Below are positions 6,185 to 14,625 of a stretch of 64,000 nt of DNA, in pieces. This DNA is from Methanomassiliicoccaceae archaeon (GTDB taxonomy: Archaea; Thermoplasmatota; Thermoplasmata; Methanomassiliicoccales; Methanomethylophilaceae): the NCBI GenBank assembly GCA_003550345.1, contig PUJZ01000017.1:30225-94224 (forward strand), read 5' to 3'. Within the stretch, counting starts at the first letter, position 1; every line of letters starts with the position of its first letter. The notes under the pieces are model-generated. The model was not told where the DNA came from, did not search any database, and saw only the letters and a list, made by a program, of their open reading frames with translations. Made by a program: the position numbers and the translations under genes.

Positions 6185-9184
6185 TCACTCCTCCAGGGCG
6201 GCATCGATCTCCGCCTGTATCTGGATGTTCTTGAATCCCTTCTGCTCCATGGCCCCGGAGGGGCAGGCGGCGACGCAGCAGCCGCATCCCTTGCAGAGAG
6301 CGTCGTTGACCTGGCTGCGGAGCTTCCCGTCGCCCACATCGACTATCTCGATGGCGCTGTACTCGCAGCAGCCCTCGCAGACGCCGCACCCGTCGCAAAG
6401 GTCTTCGTTGACGCTGGCGATGATGCCCTCTGAGACGAGCTCCTCCTTGGATATCACGGTGAGCGCCCTGGAGGCGGCACCGGAGGCCTGTGCCACACAC
6501 TCGTCTATGTGCTTGGGCCAATGGGCCAGACCGGCAACGTAGACGCCCTCGGTGGCGAAGTCGACCGGGCGCAGCTTCTGGTGCGCCTCGAAGTAGAACC
6601 CGTCCTTGCTGATGGGTATCTTGAGCATCTTGGCGAGCTCCTCCTTCTCCTCCCGGTCGGGGGCTATGCCGGCGCTGAGCACCAGGCAGTCCACGGGCAC
6701 GGACACGTCCATGTTGAGGATGGTGTCATAGGCCTTCACGCTGGAGCCGTCGTACTCAGGCATCCTGTCCTCGGGGAAGCGCAGGAACATCACGCCGAGC
6801 TCGGAGGCGCGGCGGTAGAGCTCCTCGCGGTAGCCGTAGGTCCTTATGTCCTTGTGGAACACGGTGACCTTGGCGGAGGGGTCGGCCTCCTTGATGGCGA
6901 TGGCGTTGCGCAGGGCGGTGGTGCAGCAGACACGGGAGCAGTACTTGACATCGTCGTTCCTGGACCCTATGCACTGGATGAAGGCCACGTTCTTGGCGTT
7001 GAATCCGCCGTCGTGGATCATCTTCTCCACCTCCAGCGCGGTGGCGACCTTGTCGTCCTTGCCGTAGCCGTACTCGCTGGGCTTGTACGGGCTGGCGCCC
7101 ACCGCCAGTATCACCGCTCCGACCTCCAGCTCCTGGTCTCCGGTCTGGACGGTGAAGTTGCCCACGTATCCGGGGATGTCCTTGACCTCGGTGCCGAGGT
7201 GGACGCTGATGAGCGGGTTGGACTCCACCTTGGAGATCATCTCGGCGAGGTGCTCGCTGACGTCCTTGCCGTCCTCCTTGTGGTAGAAGTTCCTGGCGTT
7301 GCCGCCCAGGCTGTCGTCCTTCTCGATGATGTGCCCCTCGAATCCCTGCGCGGCAAGGTCGAGGGCGGTGCTCATGCCGGTCACGCCGCCGCCGATGACG
7401 GCGGCGGAGTTGGTGACGGGCAGCTTGGAGCCCTGCAGGGGCTCGAGCAGCAGCGCCTTGGCGACCGCCATGCGGACCAGGTCCTTGGCCTTCTCGGTGG
7501 CCTTCTCCGGCTCGTGCATGTGGATCCAGGAGCACTGGTCGCGGATGTTGGCCATGTTGAAGAGGTACTGGTTGAGGCCCCCTTCGCGGCAGGCGTTGCG
7601 GAACAGCGGCTCGTGTGTCCTCGGCGTGCACGATGCGACCACCACACGGTTCAGGTTCTTCTCCTTGATGGTGGCGGTGATGTCCTCCAGGCAGTCCTGG
7701 GCGCAGGCGTACATGCTCTCAGCGGCATGGACGACCCCCGGCAGGCCAGCAGAGTACTCTGCTACCGTGGGGACGTTGACGGTGGCGCCGATGTTGATGC
7801 CGCACTCGCAGACCCAGACCCCTACGCGGGGCTCCTCTCCGGAGACGTCGCGCTCAGGGGGGTACTCCTTGGGCTCGCGGGGCTTGAAGTTCTCGTCCAC
7901 TATCAGCGATCCCGCCTTGGCGGACGATCCGCAGGCCTCGGCGACCGAGGTGGGTATGTCCTTGGGCGCCGCCAGGGCACCGGTGACGAAGACCCCCTCC
8001 CTGCTGGTGGCCAGAGGGTTGAAGATCTCGGTCTTGCAGTAGCCGTGCTCATTGAGCTCGAAGCCCAGGGTCTTGGCGAACTCCTCGGCGTCGGACTGCG
8101 GGTTCATGCCCACCGACAGGACCACGAGGTCGTACTCCTCGGCCTTGGGGGCGCCCTCGGGGTCAGCATAGCGGAGGGTGAGCTTCTTGGTCTCGGGGTC
8201 CTCCTCCACCGATGCGACGCGGGCGTTCCTGTGCATCTTGATGCCGTACTCGCCCTCGGCGCGGTGGATGTAGTCCTCGAACTCCTTGCCGTAGGAGCGG
8301 ATGTCCATGAAGAATATGTCCTCTTCGACATCGGCGTGCTCCTTGGTGATGATGGCCTGCTTGGTGGCGTACATGCAGCACACCGACGAGCAGTACTTCT
8401 TCCACCCCTTCTTCTCGCTGCGGGAGCCGCAGCACTGGATGAACGCTATCTTCTTGGGGTCCTCCCCGGACGATGGCATCCGGATGTGCCCGTGGTCGGG
8501 GCCTGAGGCGCACATCATCCTCTCGAACTCCATGGCGGTAACCACGTTGGCGAAGCGCCCGTAGCCGTACTCGGTGGAGATCTTCGCGTCCCATGTCTCG
8601 AAACCGGTGGCGCAGATGATGGACCCGATGTCCAGGGTTACCTCCTCATCCTTCATCTCATAGTCCACGGCCCCGCGGGTGCAGACCTTCTGGCACACAC
8701 CGCACTTGTCCTCCAAGAGCTTCTTGCAGTTCGCGGCGTCGATGAGGGCCACGCGCGGCACCGCCTGCGCGTGGGGTATGTAGATCGCTCTCCTTGTGGA
8801 CAGGCCGTACTCGAACTCGTCGGGTATCTTCTTCTGAGGGCACTTCTGGAGACAGTCCCCGCAACCGGTGCACTTCTCCTCGTCCACGTACCTTGCCTTC
8901 TTGGTGACCTTCACCTTGAAGTCTCCGGGCTGACCGTCGACGCTCTTAACCTCAGAATAGCTCAGAACGTCTATGTTCGGGTGACCGAAACAGTCAGCCA
9001 TCTTGGGCGAAAGGATACAGGCGGAACAGTCGTTCGTCGGGAACGTCTTGTCGAGCCGGCTCATCCTGCCTCCGATGGTGGGTTCCTTTTCCACCAGGTA
9101 GACGTGGATGTCACGGTCCGCAAGGTCCAACGATGCTTGGATGCCTGCAATCCCTCCGCCGATAACTAATGCCGATTTTGTCAA
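6185..9184 (-). CDS. hdrA: CoB-CoM heterodisulfide reductase iron-sulfur subunit A, double-length form
   Basis: This is the FAD-containing bifurcating subunit of heterodisulfide reductase, 999 residues against about 650 usually. The first half (about 1-480) is an FAD domain (VIGGGIAGIQAS) with an inserted ferredoxin (KCTGCGDCLQKC). The second half (about 485-999) looks like a whole canonical HdrA: N-terminal VCECGINIG, SCTPRTHEPLFRNAC, a second FAD motif VIGGGVTGMSTA and C-terminal ferredoxins (CDGCGVCEGCC, CKGCGCCVAAC). The start is TTG 9184, set by GGAGG seven bases upstream; no ATG precedes the FAD motif in a sensible position. It leads the hdrA-mvhDGA operon. hdrB and hdrC are not in the window. 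Confidence 0.93.
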   Translation of the reverse strand: MTKSALVIGGGIAGIQASLDLADRDIHVYLVEKEPTIGGRMSRLDKTFPTNDCSACILSPKMADCFGHPNIDVLSYSEVKSVDGQPGDFKVKVTKKARYVDEEKCTGCGDCLQKCPQKKIPDEFEYGLSTRRAIYIPHAQAVPRVALIDAANCKKLLEDKCGVCQKVCTRGAVDYEMKDEEVTLDIGSIICATGFETWDAKISTEYGYGRFANVVTAMEFERMMCASGPDHGHIRMPSSGEDPKKIAFIQCCGSRSEKKGWKKYCSSVCCMYATKQAIITKEHADVEEDIFFMDIRSYGKEFEDYIHRAEGEYGIKMHRNARVASVEEDPETKKLTLRYADPEGAPKAEEYDLVVLSVGMNPQSDAEEFAKTLGFELNEHGYCKTEIFNPLATSREGVFVTGALAAPKDIPTSVAEACGSSAKAGSLIVDENFKPREPKEYPPERDVSGEEPRVGVWVCECGINIGATVNVPTVAEYSAGLPGVVHAAESMYACAQDCLEDITATIKEKNLNRVVVASCTPRTHEPLFRNACREGGLNQYLFNMANIRDQCSWIHMHEPEKATEKAKDLVRMAVAKALLLEPLQGSKLPVTNSAAVIGGGVTGMSTALDLAAQGFEGHIIEKDDSLGGNARNFYHKEDGKDVSEHLAEMISKVESNPLISVHLGTEVKDIPGYVGNFTVQTGDQELEVGAVILAVGASPYKPSEYGYGKDDKVATALEVEKMIHDGGFNAKNVAFIQCIGSRNDDVKYCSRVCCTTALRNAIAIKEADPSAKVTVFHKDIRTYGYREELYRRASELGVMFLRFPEDRMPEYDGSSVKAYDTILNMDVSVPVDCLVLSAGIAPDREEKEELAKMLKIPISKDGFYFEAHQKLRPVDFATEGVYVAGLAHWPKHIDECVAQASGAASRALTVISKEELVSEGIIASVNEDLCDGCGVCEGCCEYSAIEIVDVGDGKLRSQVNDALCKGCGCCVAACPSGAMEQKGFKNIQIQAEIDAALEE

Positions 9185-9423
9185 ATCAATGCCTCCGTTA
9201 TTTCGACAGTGTTTGGATTGGAATCGGAATAACATATCAGTTCTTTAATGCTTTCTCCAAAACGTTGATATTGTATGTTGCATTTCAGTGAAGGGTCAAA
9301 AGAAAATATTCCGCCATTAACGGCGTTTCTCCAGGCCCCGGTGCGAATCCTGCCTGATTGCCAGCATCCTCCCGCTATCCCTTTTTCCATCGGAAACGAA
9401 GGGGTGTCGGGACCCGTCGGCGG

Positions 9424-9437
9424 CGGGGGCGCCCCCG
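9424..9437. repeat. 14-base perfect GC palindrome
   Basis: CGGGGGCGCCCCCG is its own reverse complement. It lies in the divergent hdrA / zinc-protein gap, 18 bases left of a second inverted repeat. It could form a cruciform or be a chance product of high GC. Confidence 0.6.
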
Positions 9438-9454
9438 GCGCTACGACGCTTTGC

Positions 9455-9470
9455 TTCGTAATGTTACGAA
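9455..9470. promoter_or_regulatory. Operator-like inverted repeat TTCGTAA-TG-TTACGAA
   Basis: Two perfect 7-base arms are separated by 2 bases, the geometry of a dimeric regulator site. It lies about 270 bases upstream of hdrA and about 85 bases upstream of the TATA box of the zinc-knuckle gene. It could serve either gene. The regulator is unknown. Confidence 0.55.
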
Positions 9471-9551
9471 TGATATTCCGATTCTACCAACAGAGTTAAT
9501 GCTGGCACACGCTAAATACCTTTTCGCTCGCGAATTATTATGTTCAAGAAC

Positions 9552-9561
9552 GTTATATATA
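9552..9561 (+). promoter_or_regulatory. TATA box for the zinc-knuckle / Pop5 operon
   Basis: GTTATATATA lies about 26-35 bases before ATG 9587, the spacing expected for a leaderless archaeal transcript. Confidence 0.65.
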
Positions 9562-9586
9562 GAATGCCCCGATTGACTACCGTAAA

Positions 9587-10270
9587 ATGAAACGGAGACC
9601 GGTAAACCATGGCGGGGGGCTGCCGCTGACGGCGGCGCTGTCCATCGGATTCCTGCGCCGGCGGCGCCCCCGTCCGCTGACGGAGGGGGGCGAGGGGGCG
9701 CCGGCGGAGGCCCCTCCGCTGAGCATACACGTCCCCCGGGAGAGGTCGGTCTTCTGCCAGATATGCCTGGGGAGGATCAAGGTCGGCCAGGGGTTCCTGG
9801 TATGCCCTTGCGGCATGGGCTTCCACCGCCCCTGCGTGGAGAGGACGGGGTACTGCCCCTACTGCGACCAGGAGTACAGCCGCAAGGCCTTCAGACGGCG
9901 TTACAACCTTCCCGAGGACGCCGAGGTGACGTTGCGGAGATGCCCGGTCTGCGGAGATTTCATAACCCGGGAGGCCGCGGTCTGCGACTGCGGCGCCGTC
10001 TTCCTCGGCAAGGACGGCTCCTTCTCCTGCCCCGCCTGCGGCCAGAGCGTGGGCGGGGGCATGGACCGCTGCCCTGGATGCGACGAGGCGTTCCGCGAGT
10101 ACCTTGCGGCGCACTGCGCCCACTGCGGCTCCTTGGCCCCGGAGGGGGAGACCGTCTGCGGCTGCGGAACGCTCCTGGGCGACAACTGCCCCGACTGCGG
10201 CTGCTCCTTGGGCAGGCATGACGAGGTCTGCCCCATCTGCGGCCTGATGTTCGAGTTCGTGAGGGACTGA
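9587..10270 (+). CDS. Multi-zinc-knuckle protein, RING-like plus zinc ribbons
   Basis: This 227-residue protein is of unknown function. After a basic, proline-rich N-terminus comes a RING-like block at about residues 57-95 (CQICLGRI..CPCGMGFHRPCVERTGYCPYC). At least three further CxxC or CxC knuckle pairs follow (CPVCGDF, CDCGAVF, CPACGQS, CPGCDEAF, CAHCGSL, CGCGTLL, CPDCGCS, CPICGLMF). It is likely a scaffold or nucleic-acid-binding protein holding several Zn ions. It is the first gene before Pop5 and the proteasome-exosome superoperon, which suggests an RNA or protein quality-control link. That link is inference from position only. Confidence 0.75.
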   Translation: MKRRPVNHGGGLPLTAALSIGFLRRRRPRPLTEGGEGAPAEAPPLSIHVPRERSVFCQICLGRIKVGQGFLVCPCGMGFHRPCVERTGYCPYCDQEYSRKAFRRRYNLPEDAEVTLRRCPVCGDFITREAAVCDCGAVFLGKDGSFSCPACGQSVGGGMDRCPGCDEAFREYLAAHCAHCGSLAPEGETVCGCGTLLGDNCPDCGCSLGRHDEVCPICGLMFEFVRD

Positions 10271-10271
10271 T

Positions 10272-10547
10272 ATGGCGGTCAAGGAGCGCCGGGGCAGGAG
10301 GAGGTACGTGCTCTTCTCGGCCGACCCTCCTTTCCGCGACCGGGGGGAGGCGATCGGGCACGTCAACCGGCATCTCCGCGACCGTGGCCTGCAGCCGCCC
10401 CATGTGATCGAGGCCGGTGACCATCTGATAGTGCGCTGCTCCCCCCAGGAGCGCGACGCGGTGGTGGAGGCCCTCAGGTCCTCCCGTCCCGGGCTCGTCC
10501 CCCTGCTGACCTCGGGGACTCTGCGCAAGATACGGTCCCGCCTGTAA
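10272..10547 (+). CDS. rnp2: Ribonuclease P protein component 2 (Pop5)
   Basis: This 91-residue protein is an archaeal Pop5/Rpp14 family member that supports the catalytic domain of RNase P RNA with Rpp30 in tRNA 5' maturation. The family features are RRRYVLFSADPP at the start, a helical RDRGEAIGHVNRHLRD segment and HLIVRCSPQERDAVVEAL. It is shorter than many homologues (about 110-130 residues) but the ferredoxin-like core is complete. Location just upstream of psmA and the exosome genes is the conserved archaeal arrangement and supports the call. It starts one base after the zinc-knuckle gene stop. Confidence 0.85.
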   Translation: MAVKERRGRRRYVLFSADPPFRDRGEAIGHVNRHLRDRGLQPPHVIEAGDHLIVRCSPQERDAVVEALRSSRPGLVPLLTSGTLRKIRSRL

Positions 10548-10621
10548 GGCCTCCGGAGGGGGCCAGCTCCATCGGCGACCCTCCCCGGCAGGCTTGTTCC
10601 AGCCTTGCGTTCTAGGAACAA

Positions 10622-10632
10622 TGATATATATG
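10622..10632 (+). promoter_or_regulatory. TATA box for psmA
   Basis: TGATATATATG lies about 43-52 bases before the psmA ATG. With AGAGGTAG just upstream of the start, this predicts a short leader with a ribosome site. It allows psmA expression independent of Pop5. Confidence 0.55.
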
Positions 10633-10673
10633 TGCTCTCAATAACAAGAGCGGAATCGTTAGAGGTAGTTTAT

Positions 10674-11387
10674 ATGCAACCAGGACAGATGGCATATGAC
10701 AGGGGAATCACCGTTTTCTCACCCGATGGAAGGCTGTTCCAGGTGGAGTATGCCAGGGAGGCCGTTAAGAGAGGCACGACCACCATCGGGCTCAAGTTCA
10801 AGGACGGGGTCCTACTGATAGTGGACAAGCGCATCTCCAGCAGGCTGATGGAGCCGAAGTCAATCGAGAAGATATTCAACATCGACGAGCACGTAGGCTG
10901 CGCCACCTCGGGACTGGTGGCCGACGCCCGCATCCTGGTGGACCAGGCGCGACAGCTTGCCCAGATCCACAAGGTCACCTATGACGAGAGGATCGGGGTC
11001 GAGGGCCTGGTCAAGAGGATCTGCGACTACAAGCAGAATTTCACCCAGTACGGCGGCCTGAGGCCGTTCGGAACAGCCCTTCTGGTGGCTGGCATCGACG
11101 AGATGGGCAGCCACCTCTACGAGACCGACCCCAGCGGGGCCCTCGTGTCCTACAAGGCGGGAAGCATCGGGGCGGGAAGGTCCGCCGTCAACGAGGTGTT
11201 CGAGGCCGAGTACGAGGAGGGCATGAAGTTCGAGGACGCCCTGCAGCTGGGCCTGAAGGCCCTGTCGTCGGCCACCGAGGAGGGCCTCAAGGCCCAGGCC
11301 TTGGAGGTCGGCGTGGTACGCAAGGGAGAGGACTTCAAGAAGCTCAACGACAAGGAAGTCGAGAAGCATATCAAGAAGGTCGAGTGA
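10674..11387 (+). CDS. psmA: 20S proteasome alpha subunit
   Basis: This 237-residue subunit forms the outer heptameric rings of the 20S proteasome that gate substrate entry. The start shows the gate sequence MAYDRGITVFSPDGRLFQVEYAREAV, which is the alpha signature, followed by GTTTIGLKFKDGVLL. Gly-rich GGLRPFGTALLVAG and GSIGAGRS segments follow. The C-terminus is the usual lysine-rich tail. I chose ATG 10674; the 23 upstream residues in the ORF track precede the conserved start and overlap the TATA box. It precedes SBDS in the conserved exosome superoperon. Confidence 0.97.
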   Translation: MQPGQMAYDRGITVFSPDGRLFQVEYAREAVKRGTTTIGLKFKDGVLLIVDKRISSRLMEPKSIEKIFNIDEHVGCATSGLVADARILVDQARQLAQIHKVTYDERIGVEGLVKRICDYKQNFTQYGGLRPFGTALLVAGIDEMGSHLYETDPSGALVSYKAGSIGAGRSAVNEVFEAEYEEGMKFEDALQLGLKALSSATEEGLKAQALEVGVVRKGEDFKKLNDKEVEKHIKKVE

Positions 11388-11404
11388 AGGTCTAAGTGGT
11401 CTTT

Positions 11405-12097
11405 ATGGTGAACCTCGAGGACGCGATCGTGGCCAGGCTCGAATCCCACGGGGAGACTTTCGAGATACTTATCGACCCTGACGTGGCGAAGGAGGTCAGG
11501 GACGGCAAGGAAGTCGACCTGCTGGACCGCATGGTCATCGACGAGGTCTTCAAGGACGCCCGCAAAGGCACCCGCCCCGCCGACGATAAGGTCCTGGAGG
11601 TCTTCGGGACCGATGACGTCGTGGAGATCGCCCGCCGCATAATCCTCAAAGGCGAGGTGCAGCTCACCACCGAGCAGCGCCGCGAGATAATGGAGGGCAA
11701 GCGGAGAAGGGTGATCGCCGAGATCGCCAAGAACGCCATCAACCCCCAGACCAACTCCCCCCATCCGCCGACGCGGATCGAGCTGGCGCTGGACGAGGCC
11801 AAGTTCCATGTGGACCCCTTCAAGCCCCTTGACCAGCAGATCAAGCGGGCCATGGACCTGCTGCGGCCGATGATGCCCATCAAGTTCGCCCGCAGCAGGG
11901 TCGCGGTGCGGATGAAGGGGGAGGATTACGGGCGATGCTACGACGACCTCCGCGCCCTGGGGGAGGTGGTGCAGGAGGAGTGGCAGGACGATGGCAGCTG
12001 GATCGGAGTGGTGGAGATACCCGCCGGCGTCAAGGACGAGCTGTTCTCGAGGATCAAGTCCAAGACCAAAGGGGAGGCCGAGATGAGGCCCCTCTAG
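11405..12097 (+). CDS. Ribosome maturation protein SBDS homologue
   Basis: This 230-residue homologue of eukaryotic SBDS/Sdo1 acts in release of the anti-association factor from the large ribosomal subunit. Three regions fit: an N-terminal FYSH domain (ARLESHGETFEILIDP, with EVFKDARKGTRP), a helical middle (TTEQRREIMEGKRRRVI, NPHP-like SPHPPTRIE) and a C-terminal ferredoxin-like domain. The start is ATG 11405, not the in-frame GTG three codons earlier. It sits between psmA and rrp4, as is usual in archaea. The gene ends in TAG, which matters if this organism decodes amber as pyrrolysine. Confidence 0.95.
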   Translation: MVNLEDAIVARLESHGETFEILIDPDVAKEVRDGKEVDLLDRMVIDEVFKDARKGTRPADDKVLEVFGTDDVVEIARRIILKGEVQLTTEQRREIMEGKRRRVIAEIAKNAINPQTNSPHPPTRIELALDEAKFHVDPFKPLDQQIKRAMDLLRPMMPIKFARSRVAVRMKGEDYGRCYDDLRALGEVVQEEWQDDGSWIGVVEIPAGVKDELFSRIKSKTKGEAEMRPL

Positions 12098-12132
12098 ACC
12101 CTCATCGGCCATCAAGGTCGCGAAGTGATAAC

Positions 12133-12825
12133 ATGGAAGACACAAACACAAAGCCCAAGAGGGAGGTCGTAGTGCCGGGAGACCTCCTCGACGACAAGGG
12201 GCTTCGCCCGGGAAGCGGCACCTATGTGCAGGAAGGGAAGGTATACTCCTCCTTGCTGGGCGTGAAGAGCATAAGATCGAACTACGTCAACGTCATCCCC
12301 CTGTCCGGCAGGTACCTGCCGCAGACCGCGGACACCGTGGTGGGGAAGATAATCGACATCGGGCCGTCCAACTGGCTGGTGGACATCAACGCCCCCTACC
12401 CCGCCCCGCTGCATGTCAACGAGGTGCCGTGGAGGGTGGAGTTCGGCGACACCGCCCGGTTCCTGAAGGTGGGCGACGTCATCATGGCCAAGATACTCAT
12501 GATGGACGAGACCAACAAGATACAGGTGACCATGAACGAGTCCGGCATGCGCAAGCTGCAGGGCGGGCATGTGATCCAGATATCCTATTCCAAGGTCCCG
12601 CGGGTGATCGGCAAGGGCGGTTCCATGATCCAGATGATCAAGAACATGACCGACAGCCGCATATTCGTGGGGCAGAACGGGATGATATGGATAGAGGGCG
12701 AGCTGGACAACATACTGGTCGCCAGCAGGGCCATCGAGATGATAGACGAGGGGGCGCAGTCCTCCAATCTCACCGAGAGGGTCAAAGAGTACCTGGAGAG
12801 TAACGCCCCCGCCGAGGGGCAGTGA
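12133..12825 (+). CDS. rrp4: Exosome complex RNA-binding protein Rrp4
   Basis: This 230-residue cap subunit of the archaeal exosome recruits RNA to the Rrp41-Rrp42 ring. It has an N-terminal domain (VVVPGDLLDD), a central S1 domain (GDVVIGKI-like TVVGKIIDIGPSNWLVDI) and a C-terminal KH domain with the GxxG loop in VIGKGGSMI. The ORF track begins 66 codons early in another gene's region. ATG 12133 gives the family N-terminus. It is followed closely by rrp41 and rrp42. Confidence 0.96.
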   Translation: MEDTNTKPKREVVVPGDLLDDKGLRPGSGTYVQEGKVYSSLLGVKSIRSNYVNVIPLSGRYLPQTADTVVGKIIDIGPSNWLVDINAPYPAPLHVNEVPWRVEFGDTARFLKVGDVIMAKILMMDETNKIQVTMNESGMRKLQGGHVIQISYSKVPRVIGKGGSMIQMIKNMTDSRIFVGQNGMIWIEGELDNILVASRAIEMIDEGAQSSNLTERVKEYLESNAPAEGQ

Positions 12826-12841
12826 CCCGGGATGTGATTAT

Positions 12842-13579
12842 ATGGATTCAGACATCGTTATGGTAGATGAGAAGGGCAAGAGGGCCGACGGCAGGGAGGC
12901 CGACGAGCTCCGCCCCATGAAGATCGAGGCGGGGGTGCTTCCCAACGCGGACGGCTCCGCTTATCTGGAGATAGGAAAGAACAAGGTCCTGGCGGCGGTC
13001 TACGGGCCCCGGGAGTGCCACCCCCGGCACCTGCAGGACCCCACCAAGGCCATCGTTCAGTGCAAGTACAACATGCAGTCGTACTCGGTCGGCGACCGCA
13101 AGAGGCCGGGGCCGGACCGCCGCTCGGTGGAGATATCGAAGATAATCTCCGAGGCCCTGGAGTCGGTGATACTCACCGAGCTCTTCCCGCGGGCGTCCAT
13201 CGACGTATACATAGAGATAATGCAGGCCAACGCCGGCACCCGCTGCGCCGGCCTCAGCGCCGCCTCCGTGGCCCTGGCCGACGCCGGGATACCGATGAGG
13301 GACCTGGTGCCCTCGGTGGCGGTGGGCAAGGCCGACGGCAAGCTTCTCCTCGACCTCAACAAGGAGGAGGACAACTTCGGCGAGGCCGACCTGCCGCTGG
13401 CCATCATACCCAAGACCGACGAGGTGGTCCTGCTGCAGATGGACGGCCACATGACCAAGGAGGAGTTCGACGCCGCCATGAAGATGGGCGTGGCCGCCTG
13501 CCATCAGATATATGAGATGCAGAGGGACGCCCTGCGGCGCCGCTACTCCGTCACCGAGGAAGAGGAGGTGGAAGAATGA
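12842..13579 (+). CDS. rrp41: Exosome exoribonuclease subunit Rrp41
   Basis: This 245-residue catalytic RNase PH-like subunit of the exosome degrades or tails RNA 3' to 5' with phosphate. It shows RADGREADELRPMKIEAGVL, the phosphate-site region YSVGDRKRPGPDRRSVEIS, and the acidic catalytic segment of LPLAIIPKTDEVVLLQMDG. The ending is acidic. The stop overlaps the rrp42 start by ATGA, as expected for subunits assembled one to one in the hexameric ring. Confidence 0.97.
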   Translation: MDSDIVMVDEKGKRADGREADELRPMKIEAGVLPNADGSAYLEIGKNKVLAAVYGPRECHPRHLQDPTKAIVQCKYNMQSYSVGDRKRPGPDRRSVEISKIISEALESVILTELFPRASIDVYIEIMQANAGTRCAGLSAASVALADAGIPMRDLVPSVAVGKADGKLLLDLNKEEDNFGEADLPLAIIPKTDEVVLLQMDGHMTKEEFDAAMKMGVAACHQIYEMQRDALRRRYSVTEEEEVEE

Positions 13580-14349
13580 GCCGCTCCGTCGTATCAGAGA
13601 TAAGAAGGAACCATATCAACGAACTGCTGAGGAAGGGCGCCCGCATGGACGGGCGCGGCCCCTTGGACATCAGGGAGATAAGCGTGGAGACCGGCGTCAT
13701 CGACACCGCCGAGGGATCGGCGAGGGTGCGCTACGGCGATACCGAGGTCCTGGCGGGCGTCAAGATGGCCATCGGCACCCCGTTCCCGGACACCCCCGAC
13801 AAGGGCGTGCTCACCACCAGCATGGAGCTCATACCCATGGCCCACCCTGACTTCGAGTCCGGGCCCCCCGGGGGCGACGCCATCGAGCTCGCCCGGGTGG
13901 TGGACCGCGGCATACGGGAGAGCGGAATGGTGGACGTGGGGAAGCTGTGCATCAGCCCCGGCGAGGAGGTGTGGATGTGCTTCCTGGACATATACGCTAT
14001 CAACTACGACGGCAACCTCTTCGACGCCGCCGCGCTGGCCCTGGTGGCCGCCCTCAAGACCGCCACCGTGCCCGCGTCGAACTTCGACAAGGGGGAGGAC
14101 TTCCCGCTGCCGATCACCTGCCTGCCCGTGACCGTGACCGTGGCCAAGATAGAAAATACTTTAATAGTAGACCCAACTTTCGACGAGGAGATGGTCTCCT
14201 CGGCCCGGCTCACTGTCACCTCTGACGAGAACGGCGACATCAGGGCCATGCAGAAGGGGAAGAGCGGATCCTTCACCGTGGATGAGATAAGCGAAATCGT
14301 CGACCTCGCCCGCGAGAAGGGCGAGGGGATCAGGAAGATCATCGGGTGA
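13576..14349 (+). CDS. rrp42: Exosome complex subunit Rrp42
   Basis: This 257-residue RNase PH-like subunit is inactive by itself but completes the RNA channel with Rrp41. It has the family start SEIRRNHINELLRKGARMDGR, then ARVRYGDTEVLAGVK and FESGPPGGDAIELARVVDRGIRES. The catalytic acid region is replaced relative to Rrp41, as is normal. It is coupled to rrp41 by a 4-base overlap and followed by L37Ae a few bases on. Confidence 0.97.
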   Translation: MSRSVVSEIRRNHINELLRKGARMDGRGPLDIREISVETGVIDTAEGSARVRYGDTEVLAGVKMAIGTPFPDTPDKGVLTTSMELIPMAHPDFESGPPGGDAIELARVVDRGIRESGMVDVGKLCISPGEEVWMCFLDIYAINYDGNLFDAAALALVAALKTATVPASNFDKGEDFPLPITCLPVTVTVAKIENTLIVDPTFDEEMVSSARLTVTSDENGDIRAMQKGKSGSFTVDEISEIVDLAREKGEGIRKIIG

Positions 14350-14354
14350 TTCAC

Positions 14355-14606
14355 ATGGCCAAAAGGACAACGAAGGCAGGGAGCTCGGGTAGGTTCGGCA
14401 CCCGTTACGGCGTCAAGGTCCGCAAGAGGGTGCGCGACATCGAGAGGATCCAGAAGCGGAAGCATGAGTGCCCCTCCTGCCACCACGAGAGCGTCAAGCG
14501 CGTGGGGTCGGGAATATGGGCCTGCGGGCGCTGCGAAACGAAGTTCGCCGCCTCCGCCTACACCCCCGTGCCGCGCAAGCTGATATCCAAGGTGCCCGAG
14601 AAATGA
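14355..14606 (+). CDS. rpl37ae: Large ribosomal subunit protein eL43 (L37Ae)
   Basis: This 83-residue zinc ribosomal protein has the C4 ribbon CPSCHHESVKRVGSGIWACGRC in its middle and a basic N-terminus (RTTKAGSSGRFGTRYG), typical of eL43. The start is ATG 14355; the GTG three codons earlier is the ORF-track start but overlaps the rrp42 stop. In archaea this gene usually follows rrp42 and precedes rpoP, as here. Confidence 0.96.
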   Translation: MAKRTTKAGSSGRFGTRYGVKVRKRVRDIERIQKRKHECPSCHHESVKRVGSGIWACGRCETKFAASAYTPVPRKLISKVPEK

Positions 14607-14625
14607 GACGGCTGAGGTGATCTGA

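Larger units (their letters stand above)
9185..9586. promoter_or_regulatory. Divergent intergenic region between hdrA and the zinc-knuckle gene
   Basis: This gap of about 400 bases separates two divergent genes. The hdrA side is AT-rich and holds the GGAGG site used by the TTG start, but I could not pick a single convincing TATA for hdrA. The middle holds a GC palindrome and a 7+7 inverted repeat, listed separately. The right side has TTATATATA at about 9553-9561, followed by the zinc-protein ATG at 9587. I see no tRNA or coding gene. Short ORFs here lack start signals and family features. Confidence 0.6.

Noticed and set aside
4377-6542. 721-residue plus-strand ORF opposite mvhG, mvhD and hdrA
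   Set aside because: It is a long antisense frame caused by high GC. It covers several real genes and lacks any recognisable domain.
6509-8506. 665-residue plus-strand ORF opposite hdrA
   Set aside because: It is an antisense shadow with repetitive Leu/Gly/Val/His composition and no start signal.
9181-9390. 69-residue minus-strand ORF upstream of hdrA
   Set aside because: It overlaps the hdrA ribosome site and start region, has no family features, and lies in the promoter gap.
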